In this document: piece by piece, positions 5,740 to 15,530 of the stretch
How positions within the stretch are numbered: position 1 is the first letter of the stretch
Layout: every line of letters starts with the position of its first letter
Assembly: GCA_017502085.1 (NCBI GenBank)
Contig: JAFVVQ010000018.1
Coordinates: 1-39,141, forward strand
Reading direction: 5' to 3'
Origin: Clostridia bacterium
GTDB taxonomy: Bacteria; Bacillota; Clostridia; Oscillospirales; Acutalibacteraceae
Length of the DNA stretch: 39,141 nt
The notes under the pieces: generated by a model
Told to the model about the DNA's origin: nothing
The model's input: the letters and a program-made list of their open reading frames with translations, nothing else
Databases searched by the model: none
Position numbers and translations under genes: made by a program

Positions 5740-8219
5740 CTAATTTATTGACGGATTATAATTTTTGTCATCATTTGAGCAAACATTAAAAAGGAAACTT
5801 AAGCAACTGTAAGCATCTTCGTTTATCAAAGATTTATCGGATATAGAAGAAAATATGATTTTTGAAACAACATTATCATAATTATATACATCTTTTTTGG
5901 CGTACTCATAACTGTTAAAAGGAGAACTCAATGCCTCTTGTAAAAGAAGAATTGCTTCGCTATTCTCTTTAACATCTTTATAATCATTTATATTTGATTT
6001 ATGACACAATATAAGTGCGTGAGTATATTTTAAATGGGCTAATGATATCAAAATCTGTTCATTGCCGCTTTCAGTATATCTTTGTTCGAAAACTTGAATC
6101 GAAACATTGACATCTCTAAAAGCTTTATCAAGACACTCCATTTTTTTTAGTTGTTCTTTTTCAAAACGCGAAAGTCTTATATAGCACTTAGCTCTTTGAT
6201 GCATATAGTTAGGATCGACAGAAAGCAAGGAATTCAAACCATCATATATTGATTTTACAATCATTAAACTTTCTTTGCTGTTTGAGCAGCCCGTATTAAA
6301 AATACGATTGATATTGTCAAATAATATATAATCTTTATATGTTCCTTTTTTATTTACAGAATGAATATTGGGTCCTTGATCATTTTCAATTATTTTCTCA
6401 ATTAAATATTGATATGCAGAAACTATTTTGCTTAAATTCTGTGGTTTTCTGGCAAACATTGACAAATGACGGCAAAGCCAAAATTCTGCATTTAAAACAT
6501 ATTTATATGGAGAATTATTGCTTACATTTCTCTCGAAAGACCATGTTGCATCTATTTCTATTAATGGTGAAGAGATTTTCTTTTGAAGTTCCAATTCGTT
6601 ATGTATATCAAACATTACAGCTCTACTTGAATATATTTTGTGTTCTGTCGCCAGTGCAATTAGCGCTGCAAGCTGTTTCTGAGTATCTGTTTTAGGAATA
6701 ATAGAAGTGTATTTGCTTTTCTCATTTAAGCTATCACTTATATATAAGATATTGTCAAGAAGATTCTGTTTTTGTCTGAATACTCCCATATTTGTGGATG
6801 TCAGTAAAGGATTTATTCTATCAAGCTCAACTGTGTCAAATTTGTTTGAGATTTCAGTAACAGGGACATCTTTTTCGGAAATAATCTCTCTTTTTATGCA
6901 AAGCGATAATAGACCCAGTATATCGCGTTCACTTTTATTTATTGCAATAATTATTTTAATATTTTTCTTTTGAAGCCCGTCTATATTTTTTATAAGATAG
7001 TCGATTTGCGAAACAGAAAGCGAACTGCTATCGAATAGTATTACACTATTATTTTTTCCAAGCATTTGATAAAAGGCCTTTTCTGTTAGACTGTCTTTGG
7101 TTTGGAAAAGATAAGTATCTCTATCTTTGATTCTGGAAATAATGTCAAACAAAGTATATGTTTTTCCAGAGCAGCGCATTCCTAAAACAAATTGCAATGC
7201 ATATTGAGGGATATTTTTTATTATTTTGTCTGTATGGGTTCTTGATACAAAGAAATAGGGATATGTAACTTCATGATGTTTATCTAACAAGCTTTTTCCA
7301 TATAATAAATAATGTTTATTATCCTCATAATTATCAAGACATTTTTTAAATGAAAAATGTTTGTATTTTTCTAATTCATCGTTACATATTTTTTGTGATT
7401 CAAGTCCTAAGGCATGCAATTCTTCGTATATAGAATCAAAAGAATCAAAAACAACACAATGTGTTATACCATATCTTTTTAGATTGATTTCTTGTAAAAT
7501 AGATGGTTTTTGAGTTACACAAACATACCTTTTTACAACGCTTGAGGTTTTAGGCGAAGATTGCACGGATAACAAATCCAATTCATCGTCCAAACTACAA
7601 CCAATATAAATTAAATTCTGACATAAACTATCATGCTTTAACATTTGTAATAAAAAAGTGTTGTTTGACAAACTATCAACATACTGTTTTCTTGAAAAAA
7701 TTTCACTTTTATCATCTTGATATTTTATCATCTCCCACACATCTCCATGAATTTTAATAAGACATTTTTCTGTGTTGAAAATATGTTCTTCGACTTCGCG
7801 ATTACTGCAAATGACACAATTAAAATTACTGTTTTTTTCAATGCCATCATCAACGTTGAGGGTATAGATATATGGCCAATCCAACGACAAAAACTTTTTT
7901 TGTTTTCTTGTATGGATACATTTATAAAATTATCATATAAATATTTTCTTCGAGTATCTTTATCTGTTAGTTCAAAATATATATCACATATAGTCGAAAA
8001 GGACTGCTTTATTAGCGTTTCTTTATCTTCTTCATTAAATTTTTGGCTTTCAAGTAATTGATTAATCATATGTTGACTGTAATCTTCACCGGATGGAACT
8101 TTTCCATTTGTACTTGGACAATTCCGTGTGAATCCAGAACCTAATATCGGTATTAGGGTTCTTCTTTTAAGATTTGATAAAAGTTCTTCTTTAACTTCAG
8201 AAAAATTTACTGTTTCCAT
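5740..8219 (-). CDS. SIR2-P-loop NTPase (Avs5-like) defence protein, frameshifted
   Basis: Two overlapping frames (8219-7728 and 7890-5740) join into one protein of about 826 residues if one base is added at the A7 run at 7895-7901. The N-terminus is a SIR2-type NAD-binding fold: LIPILGSGFTRN, then across the shift YIYTLNVDDGIE, the HGD motif near residue 158 (LIKIHGDVW), and YIGCSLDDEL. A P-loop NTPase follows, with Walker A GMRCSGKT at about 347-354 and Walker B SVILFDSS near 395. The helical C-terminus looks repeat-like. SIR2 plus STAND-type NTPase is the architecture of Avs5 antiphage proteins, where SIR2 depletes NAD+. The assignment to Avs5 itself is an inference. The gene has GGAGGG before ATG 8219, its own promoter, and is visibly more AT-rich than its neighbours, suggesting transfer. 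As written it is broken, unless frameshifting rescues it. Confidence 0.75.
7895..7901 (-). other. A7 frameshift site inside the SIR2 gene
   Basis: On the coding strand the run is AAC AAA AAA AGT in the upstream frame. The downstream SIR2 frame reads AAA AAG TTT TTG. One extra A, or a -1 slip on A7, joins the frames at about residue 108, in the middle of the SIR2 domain. A sequencing or assembly indel, a true null mutation, and programmed or transcriptional slippage all fit. Confidence 0.75.
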
Positions 8220-8273
8220 CTTCGCCCTCCAAAATGTTTATATATTATCTTTGTTTTTTAAATACAGTTAATA

Positions 8274-8302
8274 ATTATATTTTTAACAAATCTATAAAAC
8301 AA
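8274..8302 (-). promoter_or_regulatory. Promoter of the SIR2 gene
   Basis: Minus-strand TTGTTT (8297-8302), a 17-base spacer and TATAAT (8274-8279) lie about 55 bases before the ATG. The rest of 8220-8544 is AT-rich and holds only this promoter and the hairpin at 8385-8423. Confidence 0.6.
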
Positions 8303-8380
8303 AAAGGTTCAAAATGCAACAGACATTTCAAAAATGTGAGTTTTTTTAACAAAAATGTTACTTTTATGTGTTACAAGCAA

Positions 8381-8423
8381 AAAGCTACCCTACATCATAG
8401 CGGTTGTGCTACAATGTAGGGTG
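8381..8423 (-). terminator. Terminator after the methyltransferase gene
   Basis: ACCCTACAT (8387-8395) pairs with ATGTAGGGT (8414-8422), with an inner TAGC/GCTA stem. On the minus strand the hairpin is followed by AGCTTTTTGC. It lies downstream of the minus-strand methyltransferase stop and upstream of the SIR2 promoter, insulating the two. Confidence 0.65.
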
Positions 8424-8544
8424 TAATATTTTTAGGCGGTATTCTATAATAAACAGAACCAGTTTCATCTTTATTCGGTATTTAAAACGCCAAAACAATT
8501 TTGAGATAAACATATCATCAACATAACAAGTATTTGTTATGCTT

Positions 8545-9288
8545 TTACATTTTCTTCGCTTTGACAATCAGGAAGTTAGGTTTGATATACTCCTTTACCC
8601 ATGCAGGTACTTTTTCGATTACCCATTCTTCGGGTGTGGGTTCGCAGACTTCTTCGATAACGAAACCTGCTTTGGCAAGTGCGTTGATAATGTTGCTGAA
8701 AGTGCGGTGATATTTTATTACGCCGTCAACGTACCAATGAATTTTGCGTTCGCCGGGTTGGTTGTAGTTTGAAAAAGTATAAGAAACTTTTTCGCCGTTT
8801 TCGTTCTTATTGAAATGGCCTGCACCGTCAACGGTTGAGGTGATGATCGGATGTTCCTGCGAAAACAAAAGCTGACCGCCTTCGCTCAGAACGGAATACA
8901 TATCCTTTGCGAAAGTATCAAAATCTTTAACATAATGAAAAGCAAGTGAGCTGTAAATGAAATCAAACTTTTCGTCAAGATTTGAAATATCCGTCATACT
9001 CATATTGCGGTATTCAATTTTGCTGTGTGCGGATTCTTCTTTTGCAACGGCAAGCATCTTTTCGGATATATCAATGCCGACAACCCTCGTTGCACCTCTG
9101 TTTACGAAATCGATGCAGTTATGACCGTAACCGCAGCCCAGATCAAGAACGGATTTGCCGTTCAAATCGGGCAGAAGTCTACGCATTGCAGGTTGTTCAA
9201 TTAAATCATTGGCGTTGCAATCGCTGTCACGCAGCGCCTTGTAGCCGCTGAAAAATGTTTTGTTGTCAAATATGTTTTGTCTACTCAT
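8545..9288 (-). CDS. Class I SAM-dependent methyltransferase (Methyltransf_11 type)
   Basis: This 247-residue soluble methyltransferase has motif I VLDLGCGYGHNCIDF (about 45-59), the acidic post-I residue in VVGIDISEKML, and motif IV-like FDFIYSSLAFHYV. This is the Rossmann fold that binds S-adenosylmethionine. The substrate cannot be read from sequence. The C-terminal half (SQEHPIITSTVDG, IHWYVDGVIKYHRTFSNIINAL, CEPTPEEW) resembles common small-molecule methyltransferases of Firmicutes. ATG 9288 has AAGGT upstream, nine bases after the histidine phosphatase stop, so the two genes form an operon. Confidence 0.9.
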   Translation of the reverse strand: MSRQNIFDNKTFFSGYKALRDSDCNANDLIEQPAMRRLLPDLNGKSVLDLGCGYGHNCIDFVNRGATRVVGIDISEKMLAVAKEESAHSKIEYRNMSMTDISNLDEKFDFIYSSLAFHYVKDFDTFAKDMYSVLSEGGQLLFSQEHPIITSTVDGAGHFNKNENGEKVSYTFSNYNQPGERKIHWYVDGVIKYHRTFSNIINALAKAGFVIEEVCEPTPEEWVIEKVPAWVKEYIKPNFLIVKAKKM

Positions 9289-9297
9289 AATTTTACC

Positions 9298-9900
9298 TTA
9301 AATTCCTTTGGTGTGTTCGTCAAAATTCGCTTTGATAACCCGTCTTTCTCTGTCTGTCAAACTCCAGATATGAATACCTGTGTCGGCGGTGTTGAAGAAA
9401 TAAATGCAATCAACGGGCATATTGAAGAATGAACGGTAAAGCTGATTTATCATTCCGCCGTGCGAAACAACAGCAATGGTTTCGTCATTCTCAGCTTCAT
9501 TCATAATTCTTGAAAGCGCATTCTCTGCCCTTTGTCTGAACTCGACCTGAGATTCCTGACCGTAAACTGCTTTGTCAATCGGCAAATCGAGAACTTCAGG
9601 ATATTTCTCTCTTACTACTGCTCGGGGTAACCCTGCAAGAAGTCCGTTATTGAACTCCATCAAGTTCTCATCAAAAACAATAGAAATCCCGGTTTTGTCG
9701 GATAAATGCTGTGCTGTCTGTTTTGCTCTTGTCAATGTGCTTGCATATATTTTGGAAATATCATAATTATCGGCAACATAATTTGCCATAGCTTCAGCTT
9801 GTCTGTGACCTCTTTCGGTTAATGCAAAATCTGCTCTGCCTTCGTGAACATCAAGCAAATCTGCTTCGGATTCACCGTGACGGATTACAAGTAATTTCAT
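9298..9900 (-). CDS. Histidine phosphatase (phosphoglycerate mutase-like) family protein
   Basis: This 200-residue protein of the histidine phosphatase superfamily begins LLVIRHGESEAD, where the RHG histidine is the phosphate acceptor. It also has the second-half motif VVSHGGMINQL carrying the other catalytic histidine. The arginine and glutamate of TLTRAKQTA and MEFNNGLLAG fit the family. Members dephosphorylate metabolites such as sugar phosphates; the substrate here is unknown. I start at ATG 9900, which follows AAAGGGGTTGATAC, rather than at an upstream in-frame ATG at 9936 that has no binding site. It is the first gene of a two-gene unit with the methyltransferase. Confidence 0.9.
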   Translation of the reverse strand: MKLLVIRHGESEADLLDVHEGRADFALTERGHRQAEAMANYVADNYDISKIYASTLTRAKQTAQHLSDKTGISIVFDENLMEFNNGLLAGLPRAVVREKYPEVLDLPIDKAVYGQESQVEFRQRAENALSRIMNEAENDETIAVVSHGGMINQLYRSFFNMPVDCIYFFNTADTGIHIWSLTDRERRVIKANFDEHTKGI

Positions 9901-9958
9901 TGTATCAACCCCTTTAAATCTGTTTTTATTATACACTACTTATTTTCTGTATGCAACA

Positions 9959-9985
9959 TCACCCCAACCGATTTGGTTGAGGTGA
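9959..9985. other. Hairpin downstream of the AAA ATPase gene
   Basis: TCACC-C-CAACC and GGTTG-A-GGTGA form a stem with one mismatch and loop GATTT. The T run (GAGTTTTTAT) lies on the plus side, although the neighbouring genes are on the minus strand, so its role as a terminator is uncertain. Confidence 0.4.
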
Positions 9986-9989
9986 GTTT

Positions 9990-10868
9990 TTATTTCAGAA
10001 ATTCGGAACGGTGTTGCTCAAAGAAATCAAAATATGCTCTTACGTTTTCAAGTTCTGTCCAATCGCAGGTTCTGACGGGAACGGAATCGAGATTATAAAT
10101 CTGTGCGTTTTTCATTGATAGGAATATCGGCGAATGGCTTGCGATGATGAACTGACAACCGAAAAATCTTGCCGAATCATAAATGAAATTTGCAAGCTCT
10201 GTCTGAAGCTTTATTGACAGACTGTTTTCAGGCTCGTCGAGCAGATAAAGAGCGTTTTCGCCTATGCGATCAACGAAAAATTTCATTGCCGTTTCGCCGT
10301 TTGAACACATATCAAGATTTTTGCCAACATTCTTTTTTACGTATTTTGAAAGCGAATTCTTCTTTGCTGCCGCATCGTGGATTTCTTTCCATCGGTCATA
10401 ATCGTCAAGACCTTTGAACCGCCTTTCTTCGGGGTCAAAAATTTTTGATTTCAGCTCAAAATACGTTTCGGAGGCTTCTTCTCTGCGGGTGTCAATTCCT
10501 TCGTTGATGTTGCGCAAATCAAGAACATAATCGAAAACATCGTCGCTCGAAATATAACGGATTTCCTGCGGTCTTTTGGCAAGTTCCGAACGGCAGTAAT
10601 TAACATATTCGCCGAAAAACGGACTGTTATTGAACTCGGACTGACGGGCGGCGTGAAGCTTCTGAGCAATAACGTTCAGAAGGGTTGTTTTGCCCGAGCC
10701 GTTACCGCCGTAAAAAATCGTTACGGGCGAAAAGCCGATGTGCTCCAATTCTTTGTCGGGAAAAATCTTGAACGGGTACATCGTGTTGAAACAAGTTCTG
10801 TTTTCAAATCTGATAAACTGAATTTCTGTATAGTCTGACGGCAGGGAAAAGCTTTCAAGATAAAGCAT
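9990..10868 (-). CDS. AAA-family (ABC-type) ATPase, AAA_21-like
   Basis: This 292-residue cytosolic ATPase has Walker A YGGNGSGKTT (about 53-62), a short signature-like MCSNGET, Walker B ALYLLDEPEN, and switch histidine FIIASHSPIF. This arrangement is typical of stand-alone AAA_21/AAA_15 ATPases related to SMC/ABC proteins. They occur as housekeeping paralogues and as components of defence pairs such as toxin-linked ATPases. No nuclease or partner gene is adjacent, so a defence role is not supported. ATG 10868 follows AAAGGAGGAGC. A TATAAT at 10898-10903 on the minus strand may be its -10 element. Confidence 0.85.
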   Translation of the reverse strand: MLYLESFSLPSDYTEIQFIRFENRTCFNTMYPFKIFPDKELEHIGFSPVTIFYGGNGSGKTTLLNVIAQKLHAARQSEFNNSPFFGEYVNYCRSELAKRPQEIRYISSDDVFDYVLDLRNINEGIDTRREEASETYFELKSKIFDPEERRFKGLDDYDRWKEIHDAAAKKNSLSKYVKKNVGKNLDMCSNGETAMKFFVDRIGENALYLLDEPENSLSIKLQTELANFIYDSARFFGCQFIIASHSPIFLSMKNAQIYNLDSVPVRTCDWTELENVRAYFDFFEQHRSEFLK

Positions 10869-10942
10869 ATTGCTCCTCCTTTTGGGGTTATGCTTTGATT
10901 ATACGCTCTTTACTGTGTCATAAAACGGACTTGTTACCGAAA

Positions 10943-11494
10943 TCACAAGTATTTCTGCATATAAACCAAGTTCTGATATGTACCGTCTTTGAGTTTGCAA
11001 TAATTCGGTTTGATGCAGGTGACTTTAAAACCGAATTTTTCGTAGAGTGCTTTTGCTCTGTCGTTGCCCTCAATAAAATCAAGCTCAACAATTTCTGTGC
11101 CTTCGTGATTTTGGGAGGCTTCAATAAGTGCCTCAAACATTGCGGAGCCGATGCCGAGATTCCAATATTTTTTTGTTATGGATATGCCCAATCCCGCACG
11201 GTGAAAGCTTTTACAACCGTTGAAGAACGTTATATCACAGCATCCGACGGGTCTGCCGTCTATGTAACACGCAATCACGAGGTTATTTTCAGATTCACGC
11301 TTACTGCGTATCCATTCTTTCTCTCTTTCGATTGAAATATTATCCCAATATTCTTTGTAATGGGACAGAAACTCTGTTTCACCGCAAGCGGTTTTGATGT
11401 TTTCAAGCATAGCTTCGGCATCTTCAATGCAAGGAGTTTTCAGAATTGCTTGCTGGCCGTTTTTAAGAATTATTATCTTTTCATCAAATATCAT
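10943..11494 (-). CDS. GNAT-family N-acetyltransferase
   Basis: This 183-residue acetyltransferase has a complete GNAT fold: GRPVGCCDITFFN, the hydrophobic AGLGISITKKYWNLGIGSAMFEALIE strand with the acetyl-CoA Q/RxxGxG/A-type loop (NLGIGSA), and the C-terminal DRAKALYEKFGFKV. The substrate is unknown. I start at ATG 11494, one base after the stop of the ABC transporter gene; a longer frame extends back into the transporter gene and is not real. It is the last gene of the transporter operon, so it may modify the exported compound or protect against it (inference). Confidence 0.88.
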   Translation of the reverse strand: MIFDEKIIILKNGQQAILKTPCIEDAEAMLENIKTACGETEFLSHYKEYWDNISIEREKEWIRSKRESENNLVIACYIDGRPVGCCDITFFNGCKSFHRAGLGISITKKYWNLGIGSAMFEALIEASQNHEGTEIVELDFIEGNDRAKALYEKFGFKVTCIKPNYCKLKDGTYQNLVYMQKYL

Positions 11495-11495
11495 A

Positions 11496-13385
11496 TTATT
11501 CACCATCTTTTTCTGTGTTTTCGGCATAATACTGCGCCTGTGCGTTCCAGAGCTCGGAGTATTTGCCGTTTGTATTTTCGAGGAGTTCTTCGTGAGTGCC
11601 TTCCTGAATAACTTTGCCGTTGTCGAAAACAACAATTCTGCTGCAGAAACGGCAGGATGAAAGTCTGTGGGAGATGTAGACCGCTGTTTTGCCGCCTGCG
11701 ATTTCATTGAATCTTGAATATATTTCGCTTTCGGCAATGGGATCAAGTGCGGCGGTGGGTTCGTCAAGAATAACAAACGGTGCATCCTTATATAGTGCTC
11801 TCGCAATGGCGATTTTTTGTTCTTCACCGCCCGAAAGATCGATGCCGTCTTTTTCATATAGTTTATAGATTGACTGTTTCAGCTTCTTCGGGAATTCTTC
11901 AACTCTGTCTTTTACACCTGCCATTTCAAGGCATTGCCATACTCTTTCTTCATCGTATTCATCGGAGCAGGCAACGTTTTCGCCCACGGGGAATGCAAGG
12001 AGCTTGAAATCCTGAAAGACGATTGCGAAAAGATTCAAGTATTCGGCATAGTCAAACTCACGGATGTCAATTCCGTTGAGCGTGATTCTTCCTTCGGTGG
12101 GGTCATAAAGACGGCAAAGGAGCTTTATCATCGTTGATTTACCGCTGCCGTTCATACCGACAACCGCAAGCCTTTCGCCCGACTTAATCTTCATACTGAA
12201 ATTCTTTAATATCATCGGTTCGGTTTCGGGATAGGCAAACGAAACATTGTGAAATTCAAAAACAGAGTTTGCAGGGTCGATACCGTCAACAGTTTTTGTG
12301 CCGTTTTCCATATCGGAAACGAGATTCAGATATTCGATTTCCTGCTTTAACTGAGCATTATTTGCGTGCAGATAACCTGCGTTGCCCGCAATATCCGTGC
12401 AAGCGGTTATCAGTTTTGTGATTGCGCCATAATATTCAACAACCTTGCCTGCACCGAATGCACCTGCAAGCGCTTTGAGTCCGACGAAAATATAAACAAG
12501 ACCGCCGAGCAGATTTGTTGAAATCGTGCTTACCTGACCGATGGTTGCCCAGACTCTGAAAGTATCCTTTCTCATCTTTGCGGTGGGGTTATAAATCTTT
12601 TCGGTAATTTCTTCGTTGATAAGTCCTTTTTCGTTGAAAATACGGACATCCTTGCCGCTTTCGTTTTCGTTGAGATATTTCTGATTGTAGTATTCAAGAA
12701 TCGGATTGAATTTCACAACTCTGTTGAAAATATTGAACTGCTTTTTCTCGCTCAGACTGTGATACTTAACCGAAAGCGCAATCATAACGGCAGAGAAAAT
12801 AACAAGCGACATACCGAGCAGGGGCGAATCAACAAACGCCATAAATCCCGTAAGCTTTGCAGGCGATTTGCTGAAAACCATACCCGAAATCATAACAATT
12901 GCAACGATAATTGAGAAAACGCAGGATATCATTTCTGCTACACATTCGGCAACCCAAGTAAGACCGTTGCCGTTGTTTGCATTTTCTTCGATTTTTCCTC
13001 GAAGTTCCTGAACGGATGAGCTTTCCGCCTTTGCATAGTCGAGTTCAAGAGCCTTTCGGGAGAGAAGTGCAGAGTGCTTTTCCCAACAGCTGTTGAGCAT
13101 TATCAAGGCTTTTCGGTTGATTGTTCGGATGATAACGTCAATAACGAGTGTTGTGATTGTTGCGATGAGAACGTATTTCAATATCTGCTCAAAGCCATGC
13201 TTTTCGGTGAGTGCAGTGATAACAAGACCCGTGCAGTAAATTGTGATATAAGGCGTAACGGCACGGAGAATTTTTACGATGAGATTTAATGAAAAATAGT
13301 TTTTGCCGAGATAGATTTTAACAAGCTTCAAGCCTTGTCTGATTATTTCAAAATCCTCTTTAAAGCCTGTGAAAAAGTTCTTCAT
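11496..13385 (-). CDS. ABC exporter half-transporter B (TMD-NBD fusion)
   Basis: This 629-residue protein has an N-terminal six-helix exporter membrane domain (about 1-350) and a C-terminal ATPase. The ATPase shows Walker A VGMNGSGKST, signature LSGGEEQKIAIARAL, Walker B FVILDEPTAALD and H-loop YISHRLSS. All catalytic elements look intact. No C39 peptidase domain is present, so it would not cleave a leader itself. Its ATG overlaps the stop of the preceding half-transporter (ATGA at 13382-13385), which indicates a heterodimer. The operon lies behind a LytTR-type operator, so it is probably induced by the adjacent sensor system. The substrate is unknown; peptides or lipophilic compounds are typical. 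Confidence 0.92.
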   Translation of the reverse strand: MKNFFTGFKEDFEIIRQGLKLVKIYLGKNYFSLNLIVKILRAVTPYITIYCTGLVITALTEKHGFEQILKYVLIATITTLVIDVIIRTINRKALIMLNSCWEKHSALLSRKALELDYAKAESSSVQELRGKIEENANNGNGLTWVAECVAEMISCVFSIIVAIVMISGMVFSKSPAKLTGFMAFVDSPLLGMSLVIFSAVMIALSVKYHSLSEKKQFNIFNRVVKFNPILEYYNQKYLNENESGKDVRIFNEKGLINEEITEKIYNPTAKMRKDTFRVWATIGQVSTISTNLLGGLVYIFVGLKALAGAFGAGKVVEYYGAITKLITACTDIAGNAGYLHANNAQLKQEIEYLNLVSDMENGTKTVDGIDPANSVFEFHNVSFAYPETEPMILKNFSMKIKSGERLAVVGMNGSGKSTMIKLLCRLYDPTEGRITLNGIDIREFDYAEYLNLFAIVFQDFKLLAFPVGENVACSDEYDEERVWQCLEMAGVKDRVEEFPKKLKQSIYKLYEKDGIDLSGGEEQKIAIARALYKDAPFVILDEPTAALDPIAESEIYSRFNEIAGGKTAVYISHRLSSCRFCSRIVVFDNGKVIQEGTHEELLENTNGKYSELWNAQAQYYAENTEKDGE

Positions 13386-15190
13386 ATAATCGCCTCCTCT
13401 CTGTAATATCGGCTCTGTGTTTCAAACATTTCGGCGTATTTGCCACCGAGTTCAAGCAATTCCTCGTGAGTTCCCATTTCGGCAATTTTCGCATCGTCAA
13501 GAAGAATGATTCTATCGCAGAAACGGGTTGACGAAAGTCTGTGGGATATGTAAATTGCGGTTTTATCTTTTGTAAGCTCGCTGTATTTGAGATACATATC
13601 GTTTTCTGCAATGGGGTCGAGTGCGGCAGTCGGCTCGTCAAGAATGATTATCGGAGCATCTTTATAAAGTGCCCTTGCAAGCAGAAGTCTTTGAAGCTCA
13701 CCGCCCGAAAACGCAACCGCACCTTCGTGAACTTCACGGACAAGCAGAGTGTTTTCTTTCTGCGGCAGACTTTCAACCTTATCGAGTATTCCTGCAAGCC
13801 TCATACATTCACGGAGTCTTTTGCGGTCAATTTTGCTTTCCTCGCAGAGTGCGATATTCTTTGCGACTGTTGCAGGCAGCAACGCACAATCCTGAAAGAG
13901 CGTCGAGAACAGCTGATAGTATTCGTCACGGTTGAAAAGTCGGCTGTCAATGCCGTTAATGAGAATCTGACCCTCGTTCGGAATGAACAGACCGCAGATG
14001 AGTTTAACAAGCGTTGATTTGCCTGCACCGTTAACCCCGACAATCGCAATTCTTTCGCCTTTGTTTATTCTGAGCGAAAGATTATCAACCGAAGGCTTTT
14101 CGGTTTCGTCATAAGAGAAAGTGAGATTCTTTATCTCGATTTCGCAGGGCAAATCCTTGCCTGACGGCAGCTTTTCGCCCTCTTTGGTGTTCATTTTATC
14201 CTCGATATCAAGGAAACCTCTGAAATCGCTGACGTTGTGTGCGCCCGAAATGATTTCGGAAATTGAGTCAACAAGCTTTGCAAGCCACTGACCGAATCCC
14301 GTTATCGCACCGAAATACAGAGAAAAATCGCCGAGTGTCATCTCAGAATTGAGCTTCAGATAAATAAGATAGATATATGCGCCAAGGCTTACGCCGAATT
14401 TAAAAACATCTTCAAGCATGCAGTTGAAGTAGTGACCGTTGTTCCTTTTGATGTTCCACCAATTTGCATCGTCAAGGTGCTTATCAATTTTTCTCATTAG
14501 GAAGTCGGACATATTGTAAATGCGCACGTCCTTTGCATTTGAAAAATCCTTTGAACGGTAGGTGACGTAGTGCAGGCGAAGGAAGATTTCGGCAACCTTG
14601 TCCTTCATTTTTTCTTTCCATTTGTTGAAAATCAGCCAACCTGCCATGCTGATGCCGTAGCAGAGAATAAGAATGGGGATAAACCACGGATTGCATTCAA
14701 CGATGATTGCCGTGAATGCCGTAAAGCCGAAAGCAGAGGATGCAACAGTTGCATTAAGCTCAATGAATCTTGCAACGCTTCCGTCCCAGCCGTGAATTGC
14801 ATTCCACGCTTTTTCACGCAGAACACGGGTTTCGTTGTAGGTGTAGTTGTTATAGTCCATACTCATAACCTTGTTGCAGATGAGTCTGTGGAGCATAATA
14901 TCCCTTGCAAGCATTCGTCCCTGCCAGCTTTTGTTATACATAACGTTATTCAGATATCCGAACATAATGAGCAGAGCAGAAAGAATACCGACTTTGAGAA
15001 GAAGCTCCGAAGCAGGTGTTTTGTTTTCAACGCAGTCGAGAACGATTTTTGGCAGATATGCCGCCACAATCGAGCTTACAGCGCCCAGCGGAGTCAGACC
15101 GATTTGCATAATCACATAGGATTTATCAAAACCCCAATGCTCTTTCAGCATAAATTTTAAGTTGCTGAAATAATTATATTTTTTCTTCAC
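13382..15190 (-). CDS. ABC exporter half-transporter A (TMD-NBD fusion)
   Basis: This 602-residue half-transporter has membrane helices in about residues 20-320 and an ATPase with VGVNGAGKST, FSGGELQRLLLARAL, IIILDEPTAALDP and YISHRLSS. The GTG start at 15190 overlaps the stop of the small membrane protein gene (GTGA) and follows AGGAGGG. The longer in-frame extension upstream runs through that gene and is rejected. It pairs with the next gene to form a heterodimeric exporter. Both ATPase sites keep a glutamate after Walker B, so there is no obvious degenerate site of the kind seen in some heterodimers. Confidence 0.92.
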   Translation of the reverse strand: MKKKYNYFSNLKFMLKEHWGFDKSYVIMQIGLTPLGAVSSIVAAYLPKIVLDCVENKTPASELLLKVGILSALLIMFGYLNNVMYNKSWQGRMLARDIMLHRLICNKVMSMDYNNYTYNETRVLREKAWNAIHGWDGSVARFIELNATVASSAFGFTAFTAIIVECNPWFIPILILCYGISMAGWLIFNKWKEKMKDKVAEIFLRLHYVTYRSKDFSNAKDVRIYNMSDFLMRKIDKHLDDANWWNIKRNNGHYFNCMLEDVFKFGVSLGAYIYLIYLKLNSEMTLGDFSLYFGAITGFGQWLAKLVDSISEIISGAHNVSDFRGFLDIEDKMNTKEGEKLPSGKDLPCEIEIKNLTFSYDETEKPSVDNLSLRINKGERIAIVGVNGAGKSTLVKLICGLFIPNEGQILINGIDSRLFNRDEYYQLFSTLFQDCALLPATVAKNIALCEESKIDRKRLRECMRLAGILDKVESLPQKENTLLVREVHEGAVAFSGGELQRLLLARALYKDAPIIILDEPTAALDPIAENDMYLKYSELTKDKTAIYISHRLSSTRFCDRIILLDDAKIAEMGTHEELLELGGKYAEMFETQSRYYREEAII

Positions 15191-15465
15191 ACGCTTTCCC
15201 TCCTGATAAGTGAAATGATTATTGAAACGATAACAGCGCAAATGACAAGATAAATAAATGCGCCCGTTGATTCCCGAAGTGCCGCAACGGCACAACCGAG
15301 CAAAACCAAGCCTATAGCAATGAAGTATCCGCCGAGAATTTTGTATCTTTCGGAATTTTTACACATTATATTAACGAAGGCTTTGAGCTTATTGCGGCAA
15401 ATCGAAATTCCGAGTGCGGAATGAATAACCGCAGAAATCAAAGCAACGATTGAATAGTATTTCAT
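15187..15465 (-). CDS. Small three-helix membrane protein
   Basis: This 92-residue protein has about three hydrophobic helices (near 4-20, 42-60 and 66-86) and a short basic C-terminus (IRRESV). I do not recognise the family. ATG 15465 has AAAAGGAGG upstream, and the stop overlaps the start of ABC half-transporter A, so it is the first gene of the LytTR-controlled transporter operon. It could be an accessory subunit, an immunity protein or a signal-processing partner; the sequence does not decide between these. Confidence 0.72.
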   Translation of the reverse strand: MKYYSIVALISAVIHSALGISICRNKLKAFVNIMCKNSERYKILGGYFIAIGLVLLGCAVAALRESTGAFIYLVICAVIVSIIISLIRRESV

Positions 15466-15484
15466 TTTATCTACCTCCTTTTAG

Positions 15485-15521
15485 CGATAAAAACAGCGGC
15501 GAAAGCATAGCCTCCGCCGCT
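15485..15521 (-). terminator. Terminator/leader hairpin between kinase gene and transporter operon
   Basis: On the minus strand, AGCGGCGGAGGC, loop TAT and GCTTTCGCCGCT form a 12-bp stem with two G-T pairs, followed by GTTTTTATCG. It sits between the kinase stop (15582) and the small membrane protein start (15465). It can terminate the sensor operon or act in the leader of the transporter operon. Confidence 0.75.
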
Positions 15522-15530
15522 TCAGTATTA

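Noticed and set aside
9990-10868. AAA ATPase as part of a defence pair
   Set aside because: No nuclease, toxin or HNH partner is adjacent; neighbours are housekeeping-type genes.
11497-11857. N-terminal extension of the GNAT gene
   Set aside because: It lies wholly within the ABC transporter gene in another frame; ATG 11494 directly follows that gene's stop.
14570-15160. 196-codon plus-strand ORF
   Set aside because: Antisense to ABC half-transporter A, whose motifs are complete.
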